Positions 46,181 to 55,542 of a stretch of DNA of 64,000 nucleotides are shown here, one piece after another (within the stretch, counting starts at the first letter, position 1; each line of letters begins with the position of its first letter). This DNA comes from Jejuia pallidilutea. GTDB taxonomy: Bacteria; Bacteroidota; Bacteroidia; Flavobacteriales; Flavobacteriaceae. The notes beneath the pieces are model-generated. The model saw only the letters and a list, made by a program, of their open reading frames with translations. It was not told where the DNA came from and did not search any database. The stretch spans positions 124,001 through 188,000 of the forward strand of contig NZ_PVEO01000002.1 of assembly GCF_002973595.1 (NCBI RefSeq), written 5' to 3'. A program made the position numbers and the translations under genes.

Positions 46181-47443
46181 TTACATTTTAGTTTGATTTA
46201 ATAGCTTTTCTACTTCTTTTACATTAACCCTTTTTTTACCTGTAAGCAATTGTTGCATTAGAGATTTTTTAAGTCTTTCTAAAGATTTTATTTTTCTGTT
46301 TTTTGACACAATGTTATCCCATAAAACATCAAGTTTTTCTTTGATTTTAATTTGTTCATTCTCAGGCGGAATTGGTAAAAGAACTTTTGAGAGGTTAGGC
46401 TTAGATATTCCATAAACTTTAATCCCTGTTGCCAGTCTTTTAATATTAATTGATACTTTGTAAGTTTCAAAAACATAACTAGCAAAACCTAAAATAAAGT
46501 CTCCTGCAATAGGTCTTAAATGTAGTGTGTGTAAACTCGCAATAATTTTTTTTTGGTTTGTATTAATCACTTCAATACATTTACCAACACCATCCCAGTC
46601 TTCTGAAGCATCGGCAACTATAATGTCACCTTCTTTTATGTATGTAAATTTTTTGGATAGTGCTTCAGGTATTTTAGGTAATTTATCATCATTTAAATCT
46701 AATATCCTGTTTAGACTCGTATGAATATCACCATAATGTATATGATATACATCGCCTTTTTCGATTTCTTTTGAACGAGAATAAGAAGCTGTTGGGTAAA
46801 AATCAAAGCATTTTTTTACTTTTTTCAATTGCCATTCCAAAGGAACTTTACCAAATTTTTCATCTATATAAAACTCATCTTCTTTACGCCAAGTACCATC
46901 AGGTTTTAATTTACCTGTCAGCAAGTTTTGTATTAAGGCTTTTTTTAGATTTTCGGTTGCATTTATACTTTCTTTTGCTAGTTGTATTGATTCATCTACT
47001 TTTGTTAAGATACCTGAAATAGCTTTTTGTTCTTTGACATCATTAGGTATTTTAATTTTAATTTTTTTTATTCTTGGTGCTGGTAATTGTGGGACGCCTG
47101 TACTTTCAATTGCAAATTTTAATATATGGTTGATGTAAAACGTAATGAATTTGCAATCAACTTCATTTTTAGGAATCAAAACTAACAATCTAACTATTGC
47201 ATCAAAAGGTGTGTCTCTATATTCAGCATGACCTAAATCTCCTCTTCCTGTTATCGTTATACTTCCTCCGTTAAATCTTGGCTTTGATGTGTAGCCATAA
47301 AGCCCTTTTTCACTTAAAGAATTTGAGTATATTGGAAAAGGTGTTTCTTCGGAATATTTTTTTGAAAAAAACTTTTTCTGTAAATCACCAGCAACTTTTA
47401 CATCAAATAAATCACCTAATTTAATTTTAGATAATGAACTCAT
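46181..47443 (-). CDS. hsdS: Type I restriction enzyme, specificity subunit
   Basis: A 420-residue protein with two target-recognition domains (about 1-150 and 205-375), each followed by a conserved helix: ENLKKALIQNLLTGKL (about 165) and ERLKKSLMQQLLTGKKRV (about 390). These repeats set the spacing of the two half-sites. The target sequence cannot be predicted by eye. The start overlaps the hsdM stop by 4 bp. No inverted-repeat hsdS fragments were seen nearby, so no shufflon-type switching. Confidence 0.93.
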   Translation of the reverse strand: MSSLSKIKLGDLFDVKVAGDLQKKFFSKKYSEETPFPIYSNSLSEKGLYGYTSKPRFNGGSITITGRGDLGHAEYRDTPFDAIVRLLVLIPKNEVDCKFITFYINHILKFAIESTGVPQLPAPRIKKIKIKIPNDVKEQKAISGILTKVDESIQLAKESINATENLKKALIQNLLTGKLKPDGTWRKEDEFYIDEKFGKVPLEWQLKKVKKCFDFYPTASYSRSKEIEKGDVYHIHYGDIHTSLNRILDLNDDKLPKIPEALSKKFTYIKEGDIIVADASEDWDGVGKCIEVINTNQKKIIASLHTLHLRPIAGDFILGFASYVFETYKVSINIKRLATGIKVYGISKPNLSKVLLPIPPENEQIKIKEKLDVLWDNIVSKNRKIKSLERLKKSLMQQLLTGKKRVNVKEVEKLLNQTKM

Positions 47444-49479
47444 ATTTTCAGGCTATTTAAAACTTTGTTTATAGTATTTTCTACTAATGATTCTTTTGAT
47501 ATGATATTCTTGTAATTATCTATAGCTTCATTTAAATCAATTTCTTCTTCAGGCTCAAAGGTGTCAACATATCTAGGAATATTAAGGTTAAACTCATTAT
47601 CTTCTAACTCTTCCTTATCTACAATAGAAAAATAACGCTTACGTAATTCTGGGTCTTTTAGCATAGTCATTAACTCCTGCTTTACATCTAAAATACCCTT
47701 ACGTTCTTTTTCTGCTAACTTATTTGCTATATCAATAGCTTCTTGTTTTTTTGTTTCTAATTCTGCAACTGCTTTTTTAGCTTTCTCAATAGTATTTAGT
47801 TGTGTTTTAGACAACTTTTTACCTTGTGTTTCAATAGCTTGCATTTTTTCTTGTACAGCAATTAGTTTTTCTTTTAAACGAAGAATATCTTCATTAAATT
47901 CTAAGTCAATTTCAGCCAACTTAAAATCTAAATCCTCTTGTATGATATTATATAAGCGTTCTTTTTGTTCTGCAATCCATTTCTCTGCAATTTTTATATC
48001 TCCCCAACTTTCTAGAATTGTAGAAATACGCAACATATCATGAGGTTGTAGGATATTCATATTAGGCTCTTCTAAAGCCCAACCTTCTTTGGCGGCATAA
48101 ATCATTAACACCTTGTCTTTACGATGCTCTGGTTTGTATTTATTGATAAATAAAATAGAACCTGGTATGGTTGTACCATAAAATAAATTACCAGGTAAAA
48201 CAACAATAGCATCTATAATGTTGACGTTAGAAGTAAACTCACCATTTTCATCTACTGGACCTTGTAGTAAACCTCTACGAATAAGGTACTCATCATCTGC
48301 TTTACGGTTTTGCCCATCTTCTTCTTTTGTTTTTTCTGGCTGACCTCTAAACAACACTCCTTGAGGGCAAACTATACCAGCTTTACCATCTGGCTTTAAA
48401 GAAGCTACAATATGTTGAATAAAGGCAAAATCACCATTTGAAAATGGCGGTAAACCATAATTAAATCTATCGTAAGGATCATTAAAATCTTCCTTACCTG
48501 TATATTCTAATTGAGGTGAGCCATCTTTTTTATTTTTAACTTTTCCTTTTTTATCTTTTTTTGGCGAACCATTTTTCCACCAATTTTCTTGTGAAAATGG
48601 AAAATTAGCCATTACGAGGTCAAACTTCTTTATTTCAAGTTCATTATCCTCTTCAGTAAATTTTGGATCTTTAATGGTATCTCCTTTTTCAATTTTTCCA
48701 TCCATACCATGAAGAATCATGTTAATACGAGCAATTGCCCACGTATTCCAAGTATCTTCTTGTCCATAAAGTCTAACAGCTTTTGGATTACCATAATTGA
48801 CTTTACAATATTTTGCAGCATTTATTAAGAAACCACCAGAACCACATGTTGGGTCATATACTTCATCTCCTTTCTTAGGTTTTAGATAACGGACTATAAT
48901 ATCCACAACTTCTTGAGGTGTATAAAATTGCCCAGCAGTTGTTCCTCCTTTATTTTCGTCAGCAAACCGTTTTATTAAATACTCATAAGCATCACCCAAT
49001 ACATCTACAGAAGCATTTTTATTACTTAAATCTACAGCATCTAAATAGTTGATTAATGAAGATACAACTTCAGGGTGTAGTTTTTTTCCACCAGAACCAT
49101 CAGGTGCGGGTTCATTCCAACGTACCGTATTAATTACACCTTTTAAAACAGGATTAGCATCTGCAATTGCATTTACAGACTTATGCAATTTATCATTCTT
49201 TTTATCTAATGGTGCTTTTCTAACATCGTCCCAAAAATGTCCATCAGGAATAATAAAGTCATGAGCTTTATCAAGTATTTTTTGAATTTGTTTTGCATTT
49301 AATGTACCATAAAGTTCTTCTGCTTCAGCTACTTTTGTCTTTGACTCCCAATTGTAATTATCGGATAATCTTTTAAAAAATAATAGTGTTAATATGTATG
49401 CTTTATAATCTTCTACCTTACCTCTTAATATGTCCGCCATACCAAAGAGCGTATTTCCTAATGCTTGTTTAGTGATCAA
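47440..49479 (-). CDS. hsdM: Type I restriction enzyme, modification subunit
   Basis: A 679-residue N6-adenine methyltransferase. SAM motif DPTCGSGGF (D209-F217); catalytic motif N292-F-P-F, a variant of the common NPPF/NPPY. N-terminal HsdM_N helical domain (LGNTLFGMADILRGK); long C-terminal coiled coil (about 520-610). It is longer than E. coli HsdM (about 530) mainly because of that C-terminal region. Start TTG at 49479, 25 bp after a small XRE gene in the same direction. Confidence 0.95.
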   Translation of the reverse strand: MITKQALGNTLFGMADILRGKVEDYKAYILTLLFFKRLSDNYNWESKTKVAEAEELYGTLNAKQIQKILDKAHDFIIPDGHFWDDVRKAPLDKKNDKLHKSVNAIADANPVLKGVINTVRWNEPAPDGSGGKKLHPEVVSSLINYLDAVDLSNKNASVDVLGDAYEYLIKRFADENKGGTTAGQFYTPQEVVDIIVRYLKPKKGDEVYDPTCGSGGFLINAAKYCKVNYGNPKAVRLYGQEDTWNTWAIARINMILHGMDGKIEKGDTIKDPKFTEEDNELEIKKFDLVMANFPFSQENWWKNGSPKKDKKGKVKNKKDGSPQLEYTGKEDFNDPYDRFNYGLPPFSNGDFAFIQHIVASLKPDGKAGIVCPQGVLFRGQPEKTKEEDGQNRKADDEYLIRRGLLQGPVDENGEFTSNVNIIDAIVVLPGNLFYGTTIPGSILFINKYKPEHRKDKVLMIYAAKEGWALEEPNMNILQPHDMLRISTILESWGDIKIAEKWIAEQKERLYNIIQEDLDFKLAEIDLEFNEDILRLKEKLIAVQEKMQAIETQGKKLSKTQLNTIEKAKKAVAELETKKQEAIDIANKLAEKERKGILDVKQELMTMLKDPELRKRYFSIVDKEELEDNEFNLNIPRYVDTFEPEEEIDLNEAIDNYKNIISKESLVENTINKVLNSLKI

Positions 49480-49504
49480 TTTATTCTAATAATTTTTGAA
49501 TTGG

Positions 49505-49699
49505 TTAGATTTTATTTGGTTGAAGTAATTCTCTGGCTTCAACTTTTAATATTTCAGCTATTTCATAGAGGACTTCCAAACTTGGTTGTGTTCTATTTTG
49601 GGCATAAGCATTAACTGTATTAAAACTTTTTCCGAGTTTATCAGCTAGCCAAACTTGCTTTATACCTTTTTCTTCTAAAACTTCCTTTGTGCGATTCAT
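49505..49699 (-). CDS. Small XRE regulator at the head of the restriction operon
   Basis: A 64-residue helix-turn-helix protein (KQVWLADKLGKSFNTVNAYAQNRTQPSLEVLYEIAEIL). Its place directly before hsdM is like controller (C) proteins of restriction systems that delay nuclease expression after entry. Upstream (49700-49786) ACACA/TGTGT half-sites are found, but a defined operator was not identified. Start ATG at 49699. Confidence 0.82.
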   Translation of the reverse strand: MNRTKEVLEEKGIKQVWLADKLGKSFNTVNAYAQNRTQPSLEVLYEIAEILKVEARELLQPNKI

Positions 49700-49786
49700 T
49701 GTAAATGAAATTGAGTGATAAATATAATGTTTACTTTGTAGAAATACACAGTTTTGCTTTGTGTTTTTAATAACTATAAAAAGAAA

Positions 49787-49812
49787 CCCAGTTTCTACTT
49801 AAAGAAACTGGG
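49787..49812 (-). terminator. Terminator separating DUF3871 and restriction operons
   Basis: CCCAGTTTCT and AGAAACTGGG form a perfect 10-bp stem with a short loop; a T-rich tail follows on the - strand. It lies 8 bp after the DUF3871 stop. Confidence 0.85.
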
Positions 49813-49820
49813 AATCCTGA

Positions 49821-50849
49821 TCAACTCAAGAACCAATAGTAGGAATTTGAATCTCCATTAACAGTATCGGCTAATCCATTTACAAATTGAAATGCATTTA
49901 AGTTCCGATTTAAGAATGTATCGATATAACTAGACTTAACAGCTCCTGTAAATAAATTATAAAGTTTCCACAAGTCTATGCTACCATCTTTATTTCTGCA
50001 AAAATTAACATCGTTATAATAATCCTTTGCAATAGAACTAAACTGATTATCTGTCAATAGTAAACTTGGTAACTCTTGCTTTTCATTTTTCGGTAAATAG
50101 TTATAAAGTTTTGCTTTACCTATAAGTTGACCAAACTGTTTTTCACTTAAAGTAAATTGTGATAATCGCTCCATAGCATTTAGATGATAATCAGCATCAT
50201 AATTGGAAACCAATTGTTCTACTTTTTCACCAAGCTCATTGGTACTCATAACTTTAATTTCGTCTTTATATCCATCTGTTGAAATATTTAAGTTTGTGCA
50301 AATTCGGTTTATCCAACCTATAAATACTTTAAAGCGTTGCACAGAATGATTACCTTGTAGATTATCCGTTGAATAAGACTTTACACCACCAACACACAAT
50401 GAAACTTCATTTCCATTAATGATTTTGGTTTTTGATGGTATTTTAGAAACCCATGCAACACGCTCATAATAGATAGTTTTTTGATGGTCTTGTAATTCCT
50501 TTGTTGGAATATGCAAAGCATCAGGCGTTCTCCCTTTTACCATATGTGAAACCCTTAATTGAGGTCTATTTATTTCAACATTTCCTAAACTTGCAGAAAC
50601 TGCATTAATTGCAGTTTCTACAAATTCGGTATGGCTTATTGCAACCTCGTTATTTTTAAAAACAGGCACAATGCAATCTTTTTTTAAGTGTTCCATTGTC
50701 ACTTGCGTTGTATTAGCTTCTATAAATGGGTTAGGCTCTTTTCTCTCCTTTTCTGATAGTACTAGACGATTGTTTTGTAGTTGCTTAGTACTATCAGGAA
50801 AGAAAGTATTATTACTCCCTTGATTTTGCTTAACTTTTATTAATTCCAT
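49821..50849 (-). CDS. DUF3871-family protein
   Basis: A 342-residue soluble protein. The DCIVPVFKNNEVAISHTEFVE and RVSHMVKGRTPDALH stretches fit the DUF3871 family of Bacteroidota mobile elements as I recall it; the overall look is that of phage/plasmid DUF932-like proteins. Function unknown, probably DNA metabolism. Its start lies 20 bp inside the upstream ATPase gene, so they are coupled. Confidence 0.7.
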   Translation of the reverse strand: MELIKVKQNQGSNNTFFPDSTKQLQNNRLVLSEKERKEPNPFIEANTTQVTMEHLKKDCIVPVFKNNEVAISHTEFVETAINAVSASLGNVEINRPQLRVSHMVKGRTPDALHIPTKELQDHQKTIYYERVAWVSKIPSKTKIINGNEVSLCVGGVKSYSTDNLQGNHSVQRFKVFIGWINRICTNLNISTDGYKDEIKVMSTNELGEKVEQLVSNYDADYHLNAMERLSQFTLSEKQFGQLIGKAKLYNYLPKNEKQELPSLLLTDNQFSSIAKDYYNDVNFCRNKDGSIDLWKLYNLFTGAVKSSYIDTFLNRNLNAFQFVNGLADTVNGDSNSYYWFLS

Positions 50850-51696
50850 TGCTTGAGAAATTTGAAGGTTTAACTAAATTTTCTAATTGTTGTTTTTTAC
50901 TTTGAAACTGACTATTTAATGTCTGCTGAAACTGTGGAAACTCCTTGTAGAGCTTCATTAACTCACTTATGGATAAACATTCATTAATCCTTGATTCAAC
51001 TTCATTTTGGCTGATACTACCTTGGTTACACCAGTCCAAAAGCTGGCGACCTATTTTTGAGGTAATGACAAATTCACTTTTATTCATATATAGTCCCGTT
51101 CGGTCCTTTGAAGCTCTAACAAGGTGATTGTCATTTATTAACTCAAAGTTTAACGTCAGCTCGTACTCATAGCCGTCAGCCGTGATTTCTTTTGTACCAT
51201 GTTTAACAACTTTTGATTTCCCATTACTACCAATATCTAATGAGTAATCAATTTTTCGTCGTGTAGTTGTAATAATATGGCATTTTGATTGTAGAATACT
51301 ATCAATAAAGGCTTGATGTCTTTTTTTTACAGGCATCCAGTCCTGAAAACGACCACCGAGTTGTTCGTGAATTTGTAGGCAACCACCTGTTCCTGACCAC
51401 TCAGGGCTGACGGAATCAATAATAATAACTTCCATACCTGCATCCTCGCAGACTTTGATAGCTTTAATATATCTTTCTGGACTAAATGGTGCTGATAAAT
51501 CCAATGTATTATAGTTTCCTAGGTGACTGTAAAGTGATCCTGATGAGTTTTCACTGTCTATGAGAGCAATTTTACTCCAATCGTTTGTCATGCCATATGC
51601 TAGTAGTAATGCAGAATGGGTTTTACCAAACCCTGATGCACCAGAAATTCCAATTCTTAGCTTTACGCGTTCTCTCTGACTTTTCTTCAGTTCCAT
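50830..51696 (-). CDS. RecA-fold P-loop ATPase (phage Sak4-like)
   Basis: A protein of 288 residues from the ATG at 51696. Walker A GASGFGKT (19-26), Walker B VIIIDSVSPEWSG, then TTTRRK. These are features of the small RecA-fold ATPases (AAA_24/Sak4) that assist single-strand annealing in phages. A longer frame to 51795 would run over the integrase terminator hairpin at 51771-51799, so the later ATG is chosen. Together with DUF3871 it forms a two-gene unit downstream of the integrase. Confidence 0.8.
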   Translation of the reverse strand: MELKKSQRERVKLRIGISGASGFGKTHSALLLAYGMTNDWSKIALIDSENSSGSLYSHLGNYNTLDLSAPFSPERYIKAIKVCEDAGMEVIIIDSVSPEWSGTGGCLQIHEQLGGRFQDWMPVKKRHQAFIDSILQSKCHIITTTRRKIDYSLDIGSNGKSKVVKHGTKEITADGYEYELTLNFELINDNHLVRASKDRTGLYMNKSEFVITSKIGRQLLDWCNQGSISQNEVESRINECLSISELMKLYKEFPQFQQTLNSQFQSKKQQLENLVKPSNFSSNGINKS

Positions 51697-51770
51697 AATT
51701 TGTGTATTTAAAATGATTAATAATTGTTGTTTATGATTGTTCAGTTTTACCTGAATAAATTCCATGAAAA

Positions 51771-51799
51771 AAGGATGAACATTTTTAATATTCATCCTT
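51771..51799 (-). terminator. Integrase terminator
   Basis: AAGGATGAA and TTCATCCTT with an 11-base loop, followed on the - strand by a run of T. Located 25 bp after the integrase stop. Confidence 0.85.
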
Positions 51800-51823
51800 T
51801 ACATATTTTAAGAAGTTTCTTAA

Positions 51824-53032
51824 CTAAAGGTCCAATAGTTTTTCGTTGGCATCATCAATAATGTCATTTTCAAACTCCTTTAGGTAGCTGTTAGTAACAT
51901 CTAAATTTGCATGTCCCATGGATTCTGAAATTACATCTGTCCTAATGCCTTTATATTTCATTATTGTAGCATATGAGTGACGTGCAACATAACTGGTAAT
52001 GTTTTTGTTAATACCTTGGATAGATGCAATCTCTTTAAGTTCTCGATTAAATACTTTAAGCATTTTATCTTTTCTATATTCAATTTGCATCGGTTCTAAT
52101 CCAACTTTACCAAGTATAGGAAACACATAAGGTGTGTTTCTGTTTTGTACTTTATAATAATCCAAGATTTTCTGTACAGGTTCAAGTATTTTAATGATAA
52201 AAATCTTTCCTGTTTTAGAACGCTTATAATACACTTTTCCATCTTCAATATTCTTCCATTCTAGTTTCATCATATCTACATAATTAATACCTCGTAGATA
52301 GAAGCTAAATAAGAACATATACTTAGTATCCGTAAGATGAGGATGCTTATTTAGGTCAAGAGCTTCAAACTTTTTAAATTCTGAAACTGTTAATGCTCGT
52401 TTTACATTTTTACCTTTAAGTTTTGAAATTTTATAAACTCTAAATGGATAATTTTGAGCATTAGCTTCTCCCATTTTAATAGCATAATTGTATAATGCCC
52501 TAATGGTTCTCATTTTAAGAGAGATACCTCCATCTGTGTTTTTTCTATTTCTTAAATAAACCTCGTACTTGTCCAATAACTTAGGGGTAATATCCCTAAA
52601 TAGAATATTCTTGTTTTTATTAAACTTGAAAAATGAATTTTTGACATCCTTATATGCACGTGCATTTCCTGTTTTATGTGATTTCCTGAGGTCGTTTATT
52701 CTTTCGTCCCAAAACTCTAATACAGTTGTAACATTTCCTTTCCTCTTATTTCTGAATTTATTCTCAAATTCGGATAAAGTAAAATCAATACCATTAACAG
52801 AAAATTCGTCAATGACTGCATAAGCACGTTCTTTAAACTTGTTAAGCAGTCGATTACGTTTTATATAATTTGGATGATTTCTTTTAAACTCATTGCCATC
52901 CCATTCATCTTTTGGACAGCTTAAATTCAAGCTAATACGCTTTACCTTACCATATTTAATAATTTGAAGGTAAATTGGATACTCTCCACTGGACAAGACT
53001 TTAGATTTTTGAATAACCTTTATACTTGCCAT
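51824..53032 (-). CDS. Tyrosine recombinase (integrase) of the element
   Basis: A 402-residue integrase of the Bacteroidota type. N-terminal arm-binding domain (about 1-95), SAM-like core-binding domain (about 100-205), catalytic domain with R247 (LRGINYVDMM), K in RSKTGK (about 273), R351-H352 in YVARHSYAT, H374 in MGHANLDVT and nucleophile Y383. It would recombine in the tRNA-Arg anticodon loop. It is not at the end of the element but 3.5 kb inside, with the excisionase-like gene and two others between it and attR. Confidence 0.95.
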   Translation of the reverse strand: MASIKVIQKSKVLSSGEYPIYLQIIKYGKVKRISLNLSCPKDEWDGNEFKRNHPNYIKRNRLLNKFKERAYAVIDEFSVNGIDFTLSEFENKFRNKRKGNVTTVLEFWDERINDLRKSHKTGNARAYKDVKNSFFKFNKNKNILFRDITPKLLDKYEVYLRNRKNTDGGISLKMRTIRALYNYAIKMGEANAQNYPFRVYKISKLKGKNVKRALTVSEFKKFEALDLNKHPHLTDTKYMFLFSFYLRGINYVDMMKLEWKNIEDGKVYYKRSKTGKIFIIKILEPVQKILDYYKVQNRNTPYVFPILGKVGLEPMQIEYRKDKMLKVFNRELKEIASIQGINKNITSYVARHSYATIMKYKGIRTDVISESMGHANLDVTNSYLKEFENDIIDDANEKLLDL

Positions 53033-53101
53033 ATTTTTTATATTTATTAAACATCCCCAAAACTGAGGCTGTTTTTTGTTGAAATTGCAGAAATTGCAAC
53101 C

Positions 53102-54379
53102 TTATCCTAAAATTCTTTTATACTTACCATGTTTTAATTTACGGATAACTTTTTTCTTTCTCCATTGTTTTAATTTTTCATCCATGGTTCGCTCAGGAAT
53201 ACCAAATTTTTCTGCTTTCTCAATAGCTTCCTTTCTCATAAAAGTTTCATTCAAGGAAAACAGCAAATCATCTTCTTGCTGATTCAATAAGGTATCATTG
53301 AACTCGCTGAAAATTTGTAGTGCATGTCTCAAAAGATTCTTAGTCAATGAAGCCGCTATATCATAATCTACATTATTACAAATTATTTCTTGTGATAAAT
53401 CAAGATTATCTTTATTGTAATTTCTGATAACGGTTAGTACCATAGCTATTCTAAATAAAATCAAGCCGTGTCTTCTAACATTAGAAATAAAATCTTCAGA
53501 ATTATTTTCAAATACAGAATCTGAAATATGAGTCATTAGATTATTAAAATATTCTATTTGTTCAAGTGAAAACTTGAACTCAATTTCAGATGGGTTTTGG
53601 AATAGCTTTCCATATAGAGGATAGATACAGTCATTCCCTATAGATTCAAAATGTTTAGATATATCTTCACTATAACCAAATACATCTTTCCAACCTGAAT
53701 AGTTTTTAAATTTAAAGTACATGAACCTACTAAAAAGTCCATTTTCTTTAGACTGAATTAGAGGTTTTACTTGGTCAGGTGTTCCACAAAGGACCATAGA
53801 AAGTCTAGGATTATCAATCTCTAAATTTAAGTTGTCTTTCTTACGTGTTATTGATAGTTTTTCGTGGTGAAATGCTTTACGCAAAACATCACTAAAATTT
53901 CCCCAGTCATTCGTCATAGCTCCTGTTATAGAATCAGCTTCAGACTCTAAAATAATACTCCCATAATGTGAGTCTGCTAACGATGAATATATTTGAGATG
54001 AACTTGTATTTCCTGCAATAATCTTGTACTTAATACCAGGACAATCGTCATTGTCAATGTCCTTGTTTTTTTTACAATCTTTTGCTTCTTTTTCACTATC
54101 ATTTTTAATTTTTTCATGAATAGATTTTACAAGACCAATTGCATATTTTACAGCTCCTTTTCCTGATGCGGCTGGTGCAACAATAAAAAAGTATAGATTA
54201 GAGTAAACTTTGCTACCACCATATATACCATATACTTTAGGTAAACATCCACTTAAAACTCCTAAGCAAGACAGCAGAACAATATCTCGTTCTCTGTCTT
54301 TAAATAAATCAGTTAATTGTTTTAACGGTTCAGGTAGATTTTGATATACCTGTTCGTTTATTATCATATTATTATCCAT
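53102..54379 (-). CDS. DUF3987-type helicase/primase-like ATPase
   Basis: A 425-residue protein. P-loop APAASGKG (K74), a Walker B-like ILESEADSITGAM, and arginine motif LSMVLCGTPDQVK. These fit the DUF3987 (YfjI) family, often fused to primase domains in elements and prophages; a primase domain is not seen here. Likely helps replication of the excised element. The start overlaps the DUF5131 stop by 8 bp. Confidence 0.82.
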   Translation of the reverse strand: MDNNMIINEQVYQNLPEPLKQLTDLFKDRERDIVLLSCLGVLSGCLPKVYGIYGGSKVYSNLYFFIVAPAASGKGAVKYAIGLVKSIHEKIKNDSEKEAKDCKKNKDIDNDDCPGIKYKIIAGNTSSSQIYSSLADSHYGSIILESEADSITGAMTNDWGNFSDVLRKAFHHEKLSITRKKDNLNLEIDNPRLSMVLCGTPDQVKPLIQSKENGLFSRFMYFKFKNYSGWKDVFGYSEDISKHFESIGNDCIYPLYGKLFQNPSEIEFKFSLEQIEYFNNLMTHISDSVFENNSEDFISNVRRHGLILFRIAMVLTVIRNYNKDNLDLSQEIICNNVDYDIAASLTKNLLRHALQIFSEFNDTLLNQQEDDLLFSLNETFMRKEAIEKAEKFGIPERTMDEKLKQWRKKKVIRKLKHGKYKRILG

Positions 54380-55130
54380 TGTCTTTAATTTTTGGATATT
54401 GTCTTATTCTAAAAAACTCATTAAAATTCGGGCAATACTTTTCACCTTTCCAGTCTCTTAAATAGAAATGGTTATGATGATACCATGTACCGAATTGTTT
54501 AAAGAAAATAGGTGTTTGCGAATCTCTTAATTGATACAATAATGATAAGAACCAAGATAGCTCTGGCTTTCTGTAATTTCCATTAGTACCAGATTCACCA
54601 CCAATTACAGCCCAATCAATTATATCAATCTCATCTTTTGAAAGAAATATTTCCCCTAATAAAGGTTCAAAAGAAACCCACCGTAACTCACATGGAACAT
54701 CTTTAAGAGTATGAAGCCTATGAAGCTCATTCATGGATTCTATACTTACTCCAAGCCACACATTTGAGTAGTTTTTTTGACACCAATCTTTAGGTAAACA
54801 TTCCTTGATTCGTTCAGGTCTTTTTGTCAAAATCTGAAAAGTATGATGCTGAGAGTTTTTGATTATTTCCCAGACTTGAGGTCTGACTTTATCAGCTTCT
54901 TGCAAAAAGAAATCTGACATTGAACATGTAAAAATCAGTTGTGATTTTTTTATTGATAGTGGTTTAAATAATTGAGAGGTATTTATAAAAACGTTTTTAG
55001 CATCTTGATTTTGATTTTCAAAATTTCGATACAAATAACAGAATTTACATCCTGCTGAAACTTTATGGCAACCCATCCATGGATTCCAAGTAAAGTTAGT
55101 CCATGAAATTGAGCTTTCTTTTTTAGCCAT
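54372..55130 (-). CDS. DUF5131 (phage Gp37/Gp68) family protein
   Basis: A 252-residue protein starting at the ATG at 55130. Cysteines C21, C28 and C31 in MGCHKVSAGCKFCY resemble a metal or Fe-S site like that of radical-SAM proteins, though spaced C-x6-C-x2-C. Later motifs are ILTKRPER and WVSFEPLLGE, plus WAVIGGESG. Members are frequent in phages and elements and their activity is unproved. It lies between the HTH gene and the DUF3987 gene. Confidence 0.85.
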   Translation of the reverse strand: MAKKESSISWTNFTWNPWMGCHKVSAGCKFCYLYRNFENQNQDAKNVFINTSQLFKPLSIKKSQLIFTCSMSDFFLQEADKVRPQVWEIIKNSQHHTFQILTKRPERIKECLPKDWCQKNYSNVWLGVSIESMNELHRLHTLKDVPCELRWVSFEPLLGEIFLSKDEIDIIDWAVIGGESGTNGNYRKPELSWFLSLLYQLRDSQTPIFFKQFGTWYHHNHFYLRDWKGEKYCPNFNEFFRIRQYPKIKDNG

Positions 55131-55410
55131 GATTACCACGCTTTAAAAAATTATCAACTTCATCTTCCAACTCATTAGTCCCAGACACTTCATTTCTAAG
55201 CATCCAATCATCTAAATCTGTACGCTTAAAATAGATGAGTTTGCCATTCGGCTTGTAATATGTGATTTCACCTTTAGAAGTCATTTTATATAAAAACGAC
55301 TTGCTCACCTTGAGATAGCTCAATGCTTCCTCAAAGTTTAGAATATCCTTAATTACTAGGTTTTGTTTTTCTAGGATATTCTTTATTTCTATAAGAATTT
55401 CATTATTCAT
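55123..55410 (-). CDS. Excisionase-like helix-turn-helix protein
   Basis: A 95-residue protein. Residues about 22-72 form a HTH_17/MerR-type domain: LNFEEALSYLKVSKSFLYKMTSKGEITYY with the wing motif LIYFKRTDLDDWM. Proteins like this control integrase directionality or replication genes in Bacteroidota elements. It overlaps the next gene by 8 bp, at the head of a leftward unit. The 132 bp upstream hold the palindrome ACCGCGGT (55443-55450), a possible control site. Confidence 0.82.
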   Translation of the reverse strand: MNNEILIEIKNILEKQNLVIKDILNFEEALSYLKVSKSFLYKMTSKGEITYYKPNGKLIYFKRTDLDDWMLRNEVSGTNELEDEVDNFLKRGNHG

Positions 55411-55542
55411 AATATACTTATTAGGAAGCCCATAAATTTGAAACCGCGGTATGGGATTCGATTATTATGATGCGAAATAACTATTTTATAGAAGGAAAGT
55501 TTGAAACAGTTAAGTGGTCAAAAAAATGGTTTTTTGTTTCAA

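Noticed and set aside
46181-47443. Phase-variable hsdS inversion system
   Set aside because: Only one hsdS is present, with no inverted partial copies and no nearby extra recombinase beyond the element integrase.
50830-51795. Longer start for the RecA-like ATPase at 51795
   Set aside because: It would include the integrase terminator hairpin (51771-51799); the ATG at 51696 fits the P-loop domain start.
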